DNA of 64,000 nt from Muribaculum intestinale. Lineage in GTDB: Bacteria; Bacteroidota; Bacteroidia; Bacteroidales; Muribaculaceae. The stretch spans positions 1,426,001 to 1,490,000 of the forward strand of contig NZ_CP021421.1 in assembly GCF_002201515.1 (NCBI RefSeq), written 5' to 3'. A program made the position numbers and the translations under genes. Position 1 is the first letter of the stretch, and every line of letters starts with the position of its first letter. Under the pieces are notes generated by a model. It was given only the letters and a program-made list of their open reading frames with translations. It did not search any database and was not told the DNA's origin. Below are positions 45,002-53,746 of the stretch, one piece after another.

Positions 45002-46486
45002 ATGATACAGCAGGATCTGCTCATCTACAATAGCCTGAACCGTACAAAGCAGCTCTTCAAGCCTATACATGAGGGTAGAGTGGGCATGTATGTGTGTGGC
45101 CCTACGGTGTATGGCGACGGACATCTCGGCCATGCGCGTCCGGCCATCACATTCGACATACTTTACCGCTATCTTACCCATCTTGGCTACAAGGTGCGCT
45201 ATGTGCGCAACATTACCGATGTCGGCCATCTTGAGCATGATGCCGACGAGGGCGAGGATAAAATCGCCAAGAAGGCGCGTCTTGAGCAGCTCGAGCCGAT
45301 GGAGGTGGTGCAGCACTATCTCAACCGTTACCATAAAGCGATGGAGGCGCTCAATGTGCTTCCTCCGAGTATCGAGCCTCACGCTTCAGGCCACATTATC
45401 GAGCAAATCGAGTATGTGAAGAAAATCCTCGACAGCGGATACGCCTATGTGAGCGACGGCTCCGTATATTTCGACGTGCCCAAGTACAACCGCGATTTTC
45501 ATTACGGGAAACTCTCCGGCCGCAATGTCGATGAGCTGCTGGCCACAACCCGTGCGCTCGACGGGCAGCAGGAGAAGCGTAATCCGGCCGACTTCGCTCT
45601 CTGGAAGAAGGCCGCGCCTGAGCATATCATGCACTGGCCGTCGCCATGGAGCGAGGGATTCCCCGGATGGCATCTGGAATGCTCTACAATGGGGCAGAAG
45701 TATCTTGGCGAGACATTCGACATACATGGCGGCGGCATGGACCTCATGTTCCCCCACCATGAATGTGAGATTGCACAGTCGGTGGCCCATAACGGCCATG
45801 AGACGGTCAACTACTGGATGCACAACAATATGGTGACCATCAACGGACAGAAGATGGGCAAGTCGCTCGGCAACTTTATCACTCTTGACGAGTTTTTCAA
45901 CGGCACACATCCGGCTCTTGAGCAGGCGTATTCGCCGATGACAATCCGTTTCTTCATCCTCCAGGCCCATTACCGCGGTACTCTCGACTTTTCGAATGCC
46001 GCTCTTCAGGCATCTGAAAAGGCTCTCAACCGTATGCTCGACGGTTACCGACGCCTGCAGGAACTGAAGCCGGCCGAAGTGTCGACAGCCGAAGTGTCGG
46101 GTCTGCGCGCCCGTTGCTACGAGGCGCTCAACGACGACCTGAATACGCCGATTGTCATTGCCACACTGTTTGACGCATGCCGTATCATCAATCAGGCAAA
46201 GGATGGTGCTGTCACTCTTACGGCGTCGGATATCGACGAGCTGAAAGATGTGTTCCGCATATTCCTCGTAGATATTCTTGGCATACGCACCGAGATGGTG
46301 GAGGGCGCTTCGCAGCCCGATGCCATGAAACCTTTCGAGCAGGCGGTCGACCTCCTGCTTGAAGTGCGCGCGCAGGCCAAGGCTGCCAAGGACTGGGCTA
46401 CCTCCGACCTTATTCGCGACCGCCTCGCGCAGGCCGGTTTCGATATTAAGGATACGAAGCAGGGTGCCGAGTGGAGCCTTAAATAA
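45002..46486 (+). CDS. cysS: Cysteine-tRNA ligase
   Basis: 494 residues, full length. Class I motif HIGH appears as [16 protein letters not shown] and KMSKS as [15 protein letters not shown]. The zinc-binding Cys/His set is present in [21 protein letters not shown] and [12 protein letters not shown]. The C-terminal tRNA-binding DALR-like part ends in [20 protein letters not shown]. It charges tRNA-Cys. The order DUF3467-cysS-helicase, with gaps of 12 and 32 bp, suggests one transcript. Confidence 0.97.
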   Translation: MIQQDLLIYNSLNRTKQLFKPIHEGRVGMYVCGPTVYGDGHLGHARPAITFDILYRYLTHLGYKVRYVRNITDVGHLEHDADEGEDKIAKKARLEQLEPMEVVQHYLNRYHKAMEALNVLPPSIEPHASGHIIEQIEYVKKILDSGYAYVSDGSVYFDVPKYNRDFHYGKLSGRNVDELLATTRALDGQQEKRNPADFALWKKAAPEHIMHWPSPWSEGFPGWHLECSTMGQKYLGETFDIHGGGMDLMFPHHECEIAQSVAHNGHETVNYWMHNNMVTINGQKMGKSLGNFITLDEFFNGTHPALEQAYSPMTIRFFILQAHYRGTLDFSNAALQASEKALNRMLDGYRRLQELKPAEVSTAEVSGLRARCYEALNDDLNTPIVIATLFDACRIINQAKDGAVTLTASDIDELKDVFRIFLVDILGIRTEMVEGASQPDAMKPFEQAVDLLLEVRAQAKAAKDWATSDLIRDRLAQAGFDIKDTKQGAEWSLK

Positions 46487-46518
46487 GACTGCAGTATAAT
46501 CGTTACAGTATTGCCGCG

Positions 46519-47928
46519 ATGGATGTAATGGACTTTGCGCAACTCGTACTTGAGCAAGTGCCGTATGAGCCTACCTCTCAGCAGATAGAGCTTATAGCGG
46601 CGCTTGCCCGCTACTGTTCGCGGGCCACGCCGTCTGACTCGGTGTTTCTGCTCAACGGCTATGCCGGTACGGGCAAGACCTCGCTGTGTGCCGCTCTTGT
46701 GCGCGCTCTCAACGGCGTGGGCATAGGCACAGTGCTTATGGCTCCCACCGGTCGCGCAGCCAAGGTGTTCAGCGCATTTGCCGGTCATCAGGCATATACC
46801 ATCCATCGCCGCATCTACAATGTCGGCGGCAACGGCATAACGCAGAGCCGTACTGTGCGTGTGGCGGAAAACAGGGCTCACAATACCGTGTTTATCGTCG
46901 ACGAGGCTTCGATGATTGGAGGCGATACCCCCACGGGAAGCAATCTGCTTGAAGATTTGGTACACTATGTGTACTCCGGCGTCAACTGTCGCCTGATACT
47001 TCTGGGTGATACCGCACAGCTTCCTCCGGTAGGATGTGACGAGAGTCCGGCCATGAGTGCGAAAGTGCTCCATGACATGGGTCTGCGTGTTACCAGGGTG
47101 GTGCTTACCGCCACGGTGCGTCAGGCCCGTGATTCCGGCATTCTGTACAATGCCACATGGTTGCGCAAAGCGATGCGACAGCCACAGCTGCCGGTGCCGC
47201 GACTATTTGTAAGTCCGTTTTCCGATGTCGAGGTTGTCGAGGCCTACGACCTTGAGGAAATGCTTACCCACAGCTATGCGGAGCGTGGAGTACTTGACAC
47301 GATATTGATTACGCGGTCCAACCGGCGCGCCACGGAGTTTAACATGGCCGTGCGCTCTTCGGTACTTTACTATGAGGAGGAGTTGCGTGCCGACGAAATA
47401 TTGCTTGTCGGAAAGAACAATTATTTCTGGACTAAGGATATCAAGGGGCTTGACTTTATCGCCAATGGCGACATGGCCATAGTCGAGAAGGTGTACGGTA
47501 CGGAGACGCGCTATGGACGGCGTTTTGCCGATGTGAGTCTGCGTCTTACCGACCGCGATGTAGCTGTGGAGTGCAAGATTATGCTTGACACTCTTATGAG
47601 CGAGGATGCCTCAGTGTCGTCGCAGGCTATGCGCGAGCTTTTTGAGGCAATAATGTCGGATATTGAAGGCGCTCCCGAGGGGGAGACGGAGTCGCAGCGT
47701 ATCGTGCGTGCTACCAAGAGCGTGTATTTCAATGCGCTGCAGGTGAAATACGGATATGCCGTCACATGCCACAAGGCGCAGGGCGGACAGTGGTCGGATG
47801 TATACATAGATCTTGGCTATATACCGCCGGAGGCTATGGGTATGGACTTTTACCGATGGCTTTATACGGGAGTCACGCGCGCTACTCGCCGCCTGTATCT
47901 CTTCAATCCGACGGTAGAAATCAAATAA
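46519..47928 (+). CDS. RecD-like/SF1B ATP-dependent DNA helicase
   Basis: 469 residues. Walker A is NGYAGTGKTS (Gly47-Thr54), motif Ia is MAPTGRAAKVFSAFAGHQAY, motif II is VFIVDEASMIGG and motif III is ILLGDTAQLPPVGCDESPA. The C-terminal UvrD_C_2 domain has YGYAVTCHKAQGGQWSDVYI and YRWLYTGVTRATRRLYLFNP. This is the architecture of stand-alone RecD-like or Dda-type 5'-3' helicases, not full RecD2 (no long N-terminal region). Role in DNA repair or replication is inferred. Followed by a strong hairpin. Confidence 0.92.
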   Translation: MDVMDFAQLVLEQVPYEPTSQQIELIAALARYCSRATPSDSVFLLNGYAGTGKTSLCAALVRALNGVGIGTVLMAPTGRAAKVFSAFAGHQAYTIHRRIYNVGGNGITQSRTVRVAENRAHNTVFIVDEASMIGGDTPTGSNLLEDLVHYVYSGVNCRLILLGDTAQLPPVGCDESPAMSAKVLHDMGLRVTRVVLTATVRQARDSGILYNATWLRKAMRQPQLPVPRLFVSPFSDVEVVEAYDLEEMLTHSYAERGVLDTILITRSNRRATEFNMAVRSSVLYYEEELRADEILLVGKNNYFWTKDIKGLDFIANGDMAIVEKVYGTETRYGRRFADVSLRLTDRDVAVECKIMLDTLMSEDASVSSQAMRELFEAIMSDIEGAPEGETESQRIVRATKSVYFNALQVKYGYAVTCHKAQGGQWSDVYIDLGYIPPEAMGMDFYRWLYTGVTRATRRLYLFNPTVEIK

Positions 47929-47929
47929 C

Positions 47930-47968
47930 AATCAGGCCGCAGGACAGCGACTGTCCTGCGGCCTGATT
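47930..47968. terminator. Hairpin terminator after the helicase gene (18-bp perfect stem)
   Basis: Perfect arms 47930-47947 and 47951-47968 flank a 3-nt loop, starting right after the stop codon. It is shared with the convergent Lrp gene at 48016. Confidence 0.85.
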
Positions 47969-48015
47969 CGATTTATGCGCGATGTAAATTATGTATGTCT
48001 ATATCCGGTGATGGC

Positions 48016-48480
48016 CTACGACTCGTAGTCGACATGGATTTCGCGGTCGATTGAGTTGTCGAGTGAAATCAGAGTCTCAGTGCCGAGCACCCCGTGGATA
48101 GTCTGTATCTTGTCATTGAGGAGCTCCATCAGGTGTTCGTTGTCGCGTGCGTACAGCTTTATAAGCATAGTGTAGGGGCCGGTCGTGAAGTGGCACTCCA
48201 CTATCTCCGGTATCTTCTCCAGTTCGGGCACTACGTCGCGGTACATGGCTCCTCGCTCAAGGTTTACGCCGATGTATGTACATGTGGTATAACCGAGTAC
48301 GTGAGGATCAACATGGTATCCCGAGCCGGTGATAACCTTAAGGTCTATCATGCGCTGTATGCGCTGGTGGATGGCGGCACGCGATACTCCGCATTCTACC
48401 GCTACATCTTTTGAGGGGATGCGTGCGTTGCGCATCACTATTTCAAGAATCTTGCGGTCAAGATTGTCGATTTTCTCCAT
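48016..48480 (-). CDS. Lrp/AsnC-family transcriptional regulator (second copy)
   Basis: 154 residues. The HTH region is LDRKILEIVMRNARIPSKDV, then ECGVSRAAIHQRIQRMIDL. The RAM domain includes IPEIVECHFTTGPYTMLIKL and ends TLISLDNSIDREIHVDYES. It differs considerably from the Lrp at 21580 (different HTH residues), so it is a paralogue, not a duplicate. Effector and targets are unknown. It has its own -7 box about 98 bp upstream and is convergent with the helicase gene. Confidence 0.93.
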   Translation of the reverse strand: MEKIDNLDRKILEIVMRNARIPSKDVAVECGVSRAAIHQRIQRMIDLKVITGSGYHVDPHVLGYTTCTYIGVNLERGAMYRDVVPELEKIPEIVECHFTTGPYTMLIKLYARDNEHLMELLNDKIQTIHGVLGTETLISLDNSIDREIHVDYES

Positions 48481-48577
48481 AATGTGTATGCTTTCGCTTG
48501 GGTATTACGTACAAACGGCCTAATTTAAAATTATTGGAGTGAGGCAAGATTTATTACAATTAGGCTGATTATTTTGG

Positions 48578-48585
48578 CAAATATA
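48578..48585 (-). promoter_or_regulatory. -7 promoter box for the second Lrp gene
   Basis: The minus strand reads TATATTTG (TAnnTTTG), about 98 bp upstream of the ATG at 48480. Confidence 0.5.
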
Positions 48586-48598
48586 GTCAAAACTTTTA

Positions 48599-48645
48599 AC
48601 ATGACAAGCATATTGACATACATTTATTCGATATGCTTGTCATGT
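48599..48645. repeat. 15-bp perfect inverted repeat
   Basis: Arms 48599-48613 and 48631-48645 (ACATGACAAGCATAT and its complement) flank a 17-nt loop. It lies between the Lrp promoter and the secG terminator. It could be a second terminator for the secG transcript or an operator. Confidence 0.6.
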
Positions 48646-48666
48646 GCTATAACGGGGTTGATAATG

Positions 48667-48700
48667 AAAAACGCCATACAAGCGAATTGTATGGCGTTTT
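48667..48700 (-). terminator. Terminator of the lptE-secG operon
   Basis: Perfect 14-bp arms (48668-48681 and 48687-48700) with a 5-nt loop; the minus-strand copy ends in TTTT. It lies 20 bp after the secG stop. Confidence 0.85.
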
Positions 48701-48720
48701 ATGATGTCGGGGGCTGATGA

Positions 48721-49089
48721 TTATTCAGCGGCGGGAGCTTCGGGTGTTGCTTCGGGAGCGGGAGTTTCTGCTGCGGGAGCTGCTGCAGGAAGTTGAGTGT
48801 TGAAGTCGGCGGGCTGTGTCTGCTCTACGGCCTGGGGAGTGATGCGCGACGCACTCTGGATGAGGTTGCGGGGCATGAAAAATACGCCGAGGATACACAG
48901 TATGGCCAATGCTCCGGCAAGATACCATGTTGTTTTCTCGATGAAATCATTTGTGCGGCGAACGCCCATCACCTGGTTGGCACCGCCGAACTGAGAGGAG
49001 AGGCCACCGCCTTTCGACTTCTGGATGAGGACTACTCCAATCAGCAGAAGCGCAACTATGACGGTAAGTGTTATTACGACTACGTACAT
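48721..49089 (-). CDS. secG: Preprotein translocase subunit SecG
   Basis: 122 residues. Two TM segments: VITLTVIVALLLIGVVLIQ and WYLAGALAILCILGVFFMP. The connecting loop contains QKSKGGGLSSQFGGANQVMG, the SecG signature. The C-terminal 40 residues are a low-complexity Ala/Pro/Glu extension, frequent in Bacteroidota SecG. It is the last gene of the envelope operon and starts 9 bp after the upstream gene. Confidence 0.95.
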   Translation of the reverse strand: MYVVVITLTVIVALLLIGVVLIQKSKGGGLSSQFGGANQVMGVRRTNDFIEKTTWYLAGALAILCILGVFFMPRNLIQSASRITPQAVEQTQPADFNTQLPAAAPAAETPAPEATPEAPAAE

Positions 49090-49098
49090 TTTATTGGT

Positions 49099-49902
49099 TT
49101 ATTTTTGTTTCTGAAATTGCTCGTTTATGATAAGTTTCTGTAAGAAACGCAATTGGTCTGCAAAGTAACGACTTTTTTCCGGAAATTTCAAACTTAAATT
49201 GCTGATTATTTCATAAGCCTTGGCATATCGTCGCTGTTTTATGAAAAATTTAGCCAGACTCTCACTCAGCAGGCCTTGTTCGGATGCATTGTTAGGTGAA
49301 TGCAGGGGCTCGGTGTCGCGTGTCTGCTCGGCGGGTTTCTCCGGTGATGAATCAGCTGTCGCCTCATTGCTGTCGGTGCTTGACGGGAAGTGTCCCCCCT
49401 CGCGGCGGCTCTTCAGGATAAATGCGTTTATGAGCGAGTCAGGGGAGTCTCCGTCGGCTTCTTCACTTGTGGGCAGACTGCGCTCTTCCTCGTCGGCGAG
49501 AGTCAGCGCGTAATCAGGCACGGGGTTGAATATAAGCCGTTCGAGCAGGGCGTTTTCCTGCGGATCGGGACGTCCGTAGTGCGACATGAATGTCTCGATA
49601 GCACTGTCGGTATCAAGAGCTTCCGGCTGTTGCTCGGGAGGATAGAAATTGGCATCGGATACGTTTTTTTTATCGGCTATGCGGTATAGCATTTCGTGGG
49701 AGGAGCTGTTGAGAGCCATCTGTTGCATTACGCGCCGTCGGGTAGATTCGTCGAGGGTGTCGCCCGAGCGTTCGAGGAGAAGTTTGGCCGGCAGGGTCAT
49801 GTATGGATACAGGCGGGCCATTTCGTCGACCCACTCCACGCTCACCGGCAGCGAGGGGTCGCGCATCAGTTCCGTAAGATGCTCAAGAGGTGAGGATGCC
49901 AT
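49099..49902 (-). CDS. Conserved hypothetical protein of the lptE-secG operon
   Basis: 267 residues from ATG 49902 (MASSPLEHLTEL); a TTG at 49926 would add 8 residues and overlap lptE. The N-terminal 120 residues are helical (VEWVDEMARLYPYMTLPAKL). The middle is Ser/Glu/Asp/Pro-rich and probably disordered. The C-terminus is a TPR-like helical pair (SLAKFFIKQRRYAKAYEIIS; YFADQLRFLQKLI). No signal peptide. Known Bacteroidota genomes have a similar protein between lptE and secG, function unknown. Confidence 0.8.
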   Translation of the reverse strand: MASSPLEHLTELMRDPSLPVSVEWVDEMARLYPYMTLPAKLLLERSGDTLDESTRRRVMQQMALNSSSHEMLYRIADKKNVSDANFYPPEQQPEALDTDSAIETFMSHYGRPDPQENALLERLIFNPVPDYALTLADEEERSLPTSEEADGDSPDSLINAFILKSRREGGHFPSSTDSNEATADSSPEKPAEQTRDTEPLHSPNNASEQGLLSESLAKFFIKQRRYAKAYEIISNLSLKFPEKSRYFADQLRFLQKLIINEQFQKQK

Positions 49903-49919
49903 ATGATGGTATTGTTTTT

Positions 49920-50465
49920 TTACCAATTGCCGAGAGTGGCGTTGAATATCAGTTCGATAAGCTGGTCGGTAATCTCCTGGCAGAGTTGTTCCTGCACGTC
50001 GGTCAGCATCTCGTTGGAATCGAAGTCCTGATAGGCCGAAAATGATTGGTCGACGTTGTTTTTGTCATTTTTCGAGTCGGTATACCGGATTCTGACAGTG
50101 ATGGTAAGTCTTGTCTTGGAGGCTATCGCATTTTCTGTGACAGCCTGTGGCGAGAGGGAGTATCCGGTGATTTCGCCTTCGAGGTTAAGATCGCTCATGC
50201 CGTCGTTTACCTGCAGGCGTGTGTTGCGGGCTACATAGTCGAGCAGGGCGTTCTCAAATGTCTGCTGCAATGGGGGATATACCAATGCGGCACGTATCGG
50301 GAACTGTCCGATATGTATGGTCTTGTATACGTTGTAGTCGATAGCGCTGCCGTTGAATTTGTAGCTGATTGTACAACCCGTCACAATTATGGCAGCCATA
50401 ACCATGGCGATGCAGCGGCGTGGAGTTATGCGGCGTGCTATCTTTCTGAATAATCCGTTGGGCAT
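49920..50465 (-). CDS. lptE: LPS-assembly lipoprotein LptE, Bacteroidota type
   Basis: 181 residues from ATG 50465. The longer frame opening with TTG at 50507 overlaps the upstream gene and adds no signal-like sequence. The lipobox is IVTGC (Cys31). The mature part begins SYKFNGSAIDYNVYKTIHIG, then FENALLDYVARNTRLQVNDG and LEGEITGYSLSPQ, the conserved Bacteroidota LptE pattern. It acts with LptD in the outer membrane in LPS insertion. It is embedded in an operon with an acyltransferase, a sigma-54 activator and secG. Confidence 0.9.
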   Translation of the reverse strand: MPNGLFRKIARRITPRRCIAMVMAAIIVTGCTISYKFNGSAIDYNVYKTIHIGQFPIRAALVYPPLQQTFENALLDYVARNTRLQVNDGMSDLNLEGEITGYSLSPQAVTENAIASKTRLTITVRIRYTDSKNDKNNVDQSFSAYQDFDSNEMLTDVQEQLCQEITDQLIELIFNATLGNW

Positions 50466-50499
50466 AGTCTGATTAATGGAGTGGGGGATGGATTGGTTG

Positions 50500-51762
50500 T
50501 CATTCAAGGCCGTAATCCTTGATTTTGCGGTATAGCGTGCGCTCCGATATGTTGAGTTCGCGTGCGGTAGCCTTGCGTCGACCCTCGTTGTGTTCGAGTG
50601 CTATCCGTATTGTCTCGCGCTCGGTGTCCTCAAGAGTTCGGGGCGAGGAGCCGGTGACTGTATCGGCGGATACTCGTGTATCGCTGTCGATTGTCTCCGT
50701 GTGGCTGAAAATGTCGTGGGCGGGGGTGTATCTTACCAGCGACTGTGGTGTGTTGACGCGTGTCAGTGTCGGAGCCTCAGGGAAGGTGGAGTGTGGGCGT
50801 ATGCCGGCCCGCAAATCGTTGAGGGCTGCGCGCAGTTCGTCTATTTCGCCGCGCATGCTGAATATCATATTGAACAGCAGCTCACGCTCAGTGGCATATG
50901 AGTGCATTCCGGAGTCGGTAGTGGCAGTCCGGTCGATTGTGGCGGGAGCTGTCACTCCGTGTGCAGGCAGATATTCCGCTATCCCGTCGCCTGAAATTGT
51001 CGCTCCGGCATCGAACAGGGCTATCTGTTCGATTACGTTTTTGAGCTGACGTACGTTGCCGGGCCAGGGGTAGCGCATGAGCATGCGCGAAGCATCATCG
51101 CTGAACGACACTGCCGGGGTGCGGTAGCGCTCGGCAAAGTCGATTGCGAATTTGCGTGCGAGCAGGGTCACATCGCTTCCTCTGTCGCGTAGCGGCGGTA
51201 CCTCTATGCGTATTGTCGACAGACGGTAGTAGAGGTCCTCGCGAAAGCGTCCTTCCTCTACGGCGCGGGCCATGTCGACGTTGGTGGCGGCCACGATGCG
51301 TATGTTGGTCTTCTGTACGGTCGAGGAGCCTACTTTTATGAACTCACCGCTTTCGAGCACTCGGAGCAGACGGGCCTGGGTGGTAAGCGGCAGTTCGGCT
51401 ACCTCGTCGAGAAATATAGTGCCGCCGTCGGCCTCCTCGAAGTATCCTTTGCGCGATGATACGGCGCCTGTGAATGCTCCTTTCTCATGGCCGAACAACT
51501 CGGAGTCGATAGTTCCTTCTGGTATGGCTCCACAGTTCACCGCTATATATTTGGAGTGTTTGCGTGGTGAGCCGGCATGGATAATCTGGGGGAAGAACTC
51601 CTTGCCAGAGCCGCTTTCGCCTGTCACGAGCACCGACAGGTCGATCGGGGCCACCCGCAACGCTCTCTGTATGGCTGCAATCAAGGCCGGGGCATTGCCT
51701 ATGATGCCCCATCGGGCTTTGGCCTGTTGCACCTGGGCTGATATGTCGGAAATCGCGGTCAT
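50500..51762 (-). CDS. Sigma-54-dependent transcriptional activator without receiver domain
   Basis: 420 residues. The AAA+ domain spans about 20-260: Walker A LVTGESGSGKEFFPQIIH, the sigma-54 contact loop GHEKGAFTGAVSSRKGYFEE, Walker B GGTIFLDEVAELPLTTQARL and the R-finger region FREDLYYRLSTIRIEVPPLR. A linker of about 110 residues precedes a Fis-type HTH (GRRKATARELNISERTLYRK). No N-terminal regulatory domain is present, so the input signal is unclear. Its ATG overlaps the acyltransferase stop by 4 bp, and the frame ends close to lptE. No -24/-12 site was found in the window by eye. Confidence 0.93.
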   Translation of the reverse strand: MTAISDISAQVQQAKARWGIIGNAPALIAAIQRALRVAPIDLSVLVTGESGSGKEFFPQIIHAGSPRKHSKYIAVNCGAIPEGTIDSELFGHEKGAFTGAVSSRKGYFEEADGGTIFLDEVAELPLTTQARLLRVLESGEFIKVGSSTVQKTNIRIVAATNVDMARAVEEGRFREDLYYRLSTIRIEVPPLRDRGSDVTLLARKFAIDFAERYRTPAVSFSDDASRMLMRYPWPGNVRQLKNVIEQIALFDAGATISGDGIAEYLPAHGVTAPATIDRTATTDSGMHSYATERELLFNMIFSMRGEIDELRAALNDLRAGIRPHSTFPEAPTLTRVNTPQSLVRYTPAHDIFSHTETIDSDTRVSADTVTGSSPRTLEDTERETIRIALEHNEGRRKATARELNISERTLYRKIKDYGLE

Positions 51763-52622
51763 TTTCTTTTGCGGAGTTCGTAAGTACTGGCTTTCAGGAA
51801 TTCGCCGAGCGCTTTGTCGTTGTCGCCGAACTCCTTGATTTTCTCAGCCGGGATGATATCGCCTACCGAAATATGGATGGTAGAGTGGCATTTGCGCCAT
51901 ACTTCCGTAGGCAGACGCAGTGTGCGCAGTTGCCAGCTTATCACACCGAGAATATTGAAAAGCGCGCTGTTGTGGCCGTGGAAATATATCGGCACTACAG
52001 GTACTCCCATCTGACGTACAAGCCGGATGATGGTTGGCTGCCACTCGCGGTCCTCGATGCGGAGGCTTCTGTTGATTTTGCTCACGGCACCTGCGGGAAA
52101 GAATCCGAGCGGATGGCCCGAACGTACCTGACGTATAGCCTCCATGATGCCTTTCTTGCTGACAGTCTGCTTGGCGGGGTCGTCGCTGGCAAGAGCGTCG
52201 ACTGCAATAAAGTTGGGGCGCATGGCCGAGATACGGTTGAGCACCATGTTGACCATCACTTTGAAGTCGGGGCGCAGAGTGCCCATCAGGGCTATCAGCG
52301 ATATACCGTCAAGCGCGCCGAAAGGGTGGTTGCTTACAGTGATGAATGCACCATCAGGCAGGCTGTCGAGCACTTCGCGGCCGTCGACACGTAGGTTGAT
52401 GTCGAAGTCTTTCAGAAGATTGCGCGAGAATTCAGGGCCTGGATTGTCGCAATACCGGTCGTGTACATCGTTGACTTTGTCGACCGACAGCCAGTGGAGC
52501 AGGCGATTTATCAGCTTGCGGTGGCCGGCTGCTTTGGGCACCATGGCCACAATATCGTCGTAGTCGAGCACCGAGCGCTTGATAGGTGTCTCGACCTTCT
52601 TATCGTCTATATTAGTTGACAT
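51759..52622 (-). CDS. Lysophospholipid/lipid acyltransferase, PlsC-like
   Basis: 287 residues. The acyltransferase motif is VSNHPFGALDGISLIALMGT, an H-x5-D form common in the Bacteroidota PlsC/OlsA-like group. Further elements: NFIAVDALASDD, HPLGFFPAGAVSKINRSLRI and VPVVPIYFHGHNSALFNILG. It is a membrane-associated enzyme acylating a lysolipid or an amino-acid lipid. The exact substrate is unknown. It is first in the lptE-secG operon and has a -7 box 28 bp upstream. Confidence 0.88.
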   Translation of the reverse strand: MSTNIDDKKVETPIKRSVLDYDDIVAMVPKAAGHRKLINRLLHWLSVDKVNDVHDRYCDNPGPEFSRNLLKDFDINLRVDGREVLDSLPDGAFITVSNHPFGALDGISLIALMGTLRPDFKVMVNMVLNRISAMRPNFIAVDALASDDPAKQTVSKKGIMEAIRQVRSGHPLGFFPAGAVSKINRSLRIEDREWQPTIIRLVRQMGVPVVPIYFHGHNSALFNILGVISWQLRTLRLPTEVWRKCHSTIHISVGDIIPAEKIKEFGDNDKALGEFLKASTYELRKRK

Positions 52623-52649
52623 ACGAAGAAATCAATACATTATAGGATG

Positions 52650-52657
52650 CAAAGATA
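52650..52657 (-). promoter_or_regulatory. -7 promoter box for the acyltransferase-lptE-secG operon
   Basis: The minus strand reads TATCTTTG (TAnnTTTG), identical to the recA box, 28 bp before the ATG at 52622. Confidence 0.6.
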
Positions 52658-52678
52658 ACAAATATCCCCGACAATCTG

Positions 52679-53734
52679 TCACTCCCCGGAGTCTGGGGAT
52701 GTAAGGCGTGTGATTGCGAAGTCGAGGATGGTGTCGTGGCCGAGGAGTGCCTGCCCGGGGTCGAGGTCTACTTCACAGCCCGGTGTCGGGTCTATGCCGA
52801 ACTCTGTGGACTGGCCGTTGCTGTCGAGCACGGAACATGCCGAGAAACGCACGCTCCATCCGTTGGGCAGTTCGGAATTGAAGGGCATGCCCGAGCCTCC
52901 TCCTGTACGGGCTCCTGCGATAGTCACCCCGGGGATGTATTTCATAATAGACACAAAGTTGTTGGCCGCGGAGAATGTGCCTCTCGATGTGAGCACGACT
53001 GTAGGCTTGCCCCACATTATGCGTCCGCGCTCGGCGGGGTCGAAGTAGTAGGCGAAAGGCTCGGAGAAGTCGTTGTGTCCCGGACCGGTCTTATGGGATA
53101 TGTATCCGGCGAGTGTGCGCGATGTAATGAATCGTCGCACGAGTGTCTCGACGTTTGTCATTGAACCACCTCCGTTGTCGCGTATGTCGATGATGAGACC
53201 GTCGCATGTGTTGAGGTACATTAGCACTTCGTCGAGATTTCCTTCGCCTATGGGAGTGCTGAACGAACTGTAGCGTATGTAGCCTATGTTCTGAGGCAGT
53301 ACGGCGTAGTCGAGTCCGGAAGCGGAGAGGAAGTTGAAGTTGAGGTAATATTGCTCGACAAGTCGTTCGGAGTAGTTCTGAGGATAATCGCTCCACCATT
53401 TGCGGTAATATGAGGTATTGAACGAGGCCGACAGGTTGGTGTGGCCGTCGCGCAGTTCGTCGAGCATGTCGGCGCATACGAAGAATAGCTCCTTTGATGT
53501 CATGCGGTTGCTTACCAGAGGAGCATATTTGTCGTGAATCTCGCGCCAGTCCACATCCTTTTCCGCAAAGAAGCAGTAATGCTCGTCGAGAATGGTCCAC
53601 AAGGCCTCGAAATTTCCTTGCGGATTGTTGTCCCACTCTTCAAGTGGGTGGCATCCGCCTGATACAATCACGGCGGAGGCTGTTGCGGTGAATAGCATCA
53701 GCCGGGATATAATAGCATGGATGGATATCTTCAT
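52679..53734 (-). CDS. S41-family peptidase, lipoprotein (tail-specific protease-like)
   Basis: 351 residues. The lipobox is VSGGC (Cys28). An N-terminal helical tricorn-like part (FEALWTILDEHYCFFAEKDV) precedes the protease core: GLIIDIRDNGGGSMTNVETL, KPTVVLTSRGTFSAANNFVS, where the Ser after GTF is the expected nucleophile, and GSGMPFNSELPNGWSVRFSA. No PDZ domain is apparent. The usual catalytic Lys is not obvious at standard spacing; KYIPGV lies about 10 residues after the Ser. It lies 12 bp after the DUF3316-like gene and is the last gene of the parC run. Confidence 0.85.
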   Translation of the reverse strand: MKISIHAIISRLMLFTATASAVIVSGGCHPLEEWDNNPQGNFEALWTILDEHYCFFAEKDVDWREIHDKYAPLVSNRMTSKELFFVCADMLDELRDGHTNLSASFNTSYYRKWWSDYPQNYSERLVEQYYLNFNFLSASGLDYAVLPQNIGYIRYSSFSTPIGEGNLDEVLMYLNTCDGLIIDIRDNGGGSMTNVETLVRRFITSRTLAGYISHKTGPGHNDFSEPFAYYFDPAERGRIMWGKPTVVLTSRGTFSAANNFVSIMKYIPGVTIAGARTGGGSGMPFNSELPNGWSVRFSACSVLDSNGQSTEFGIDPTPGCEVDLDPGQALLGHDTILDFAITRLTSPDSGE

Positions 53735-53746
53735 AGTGGCAGTGAA

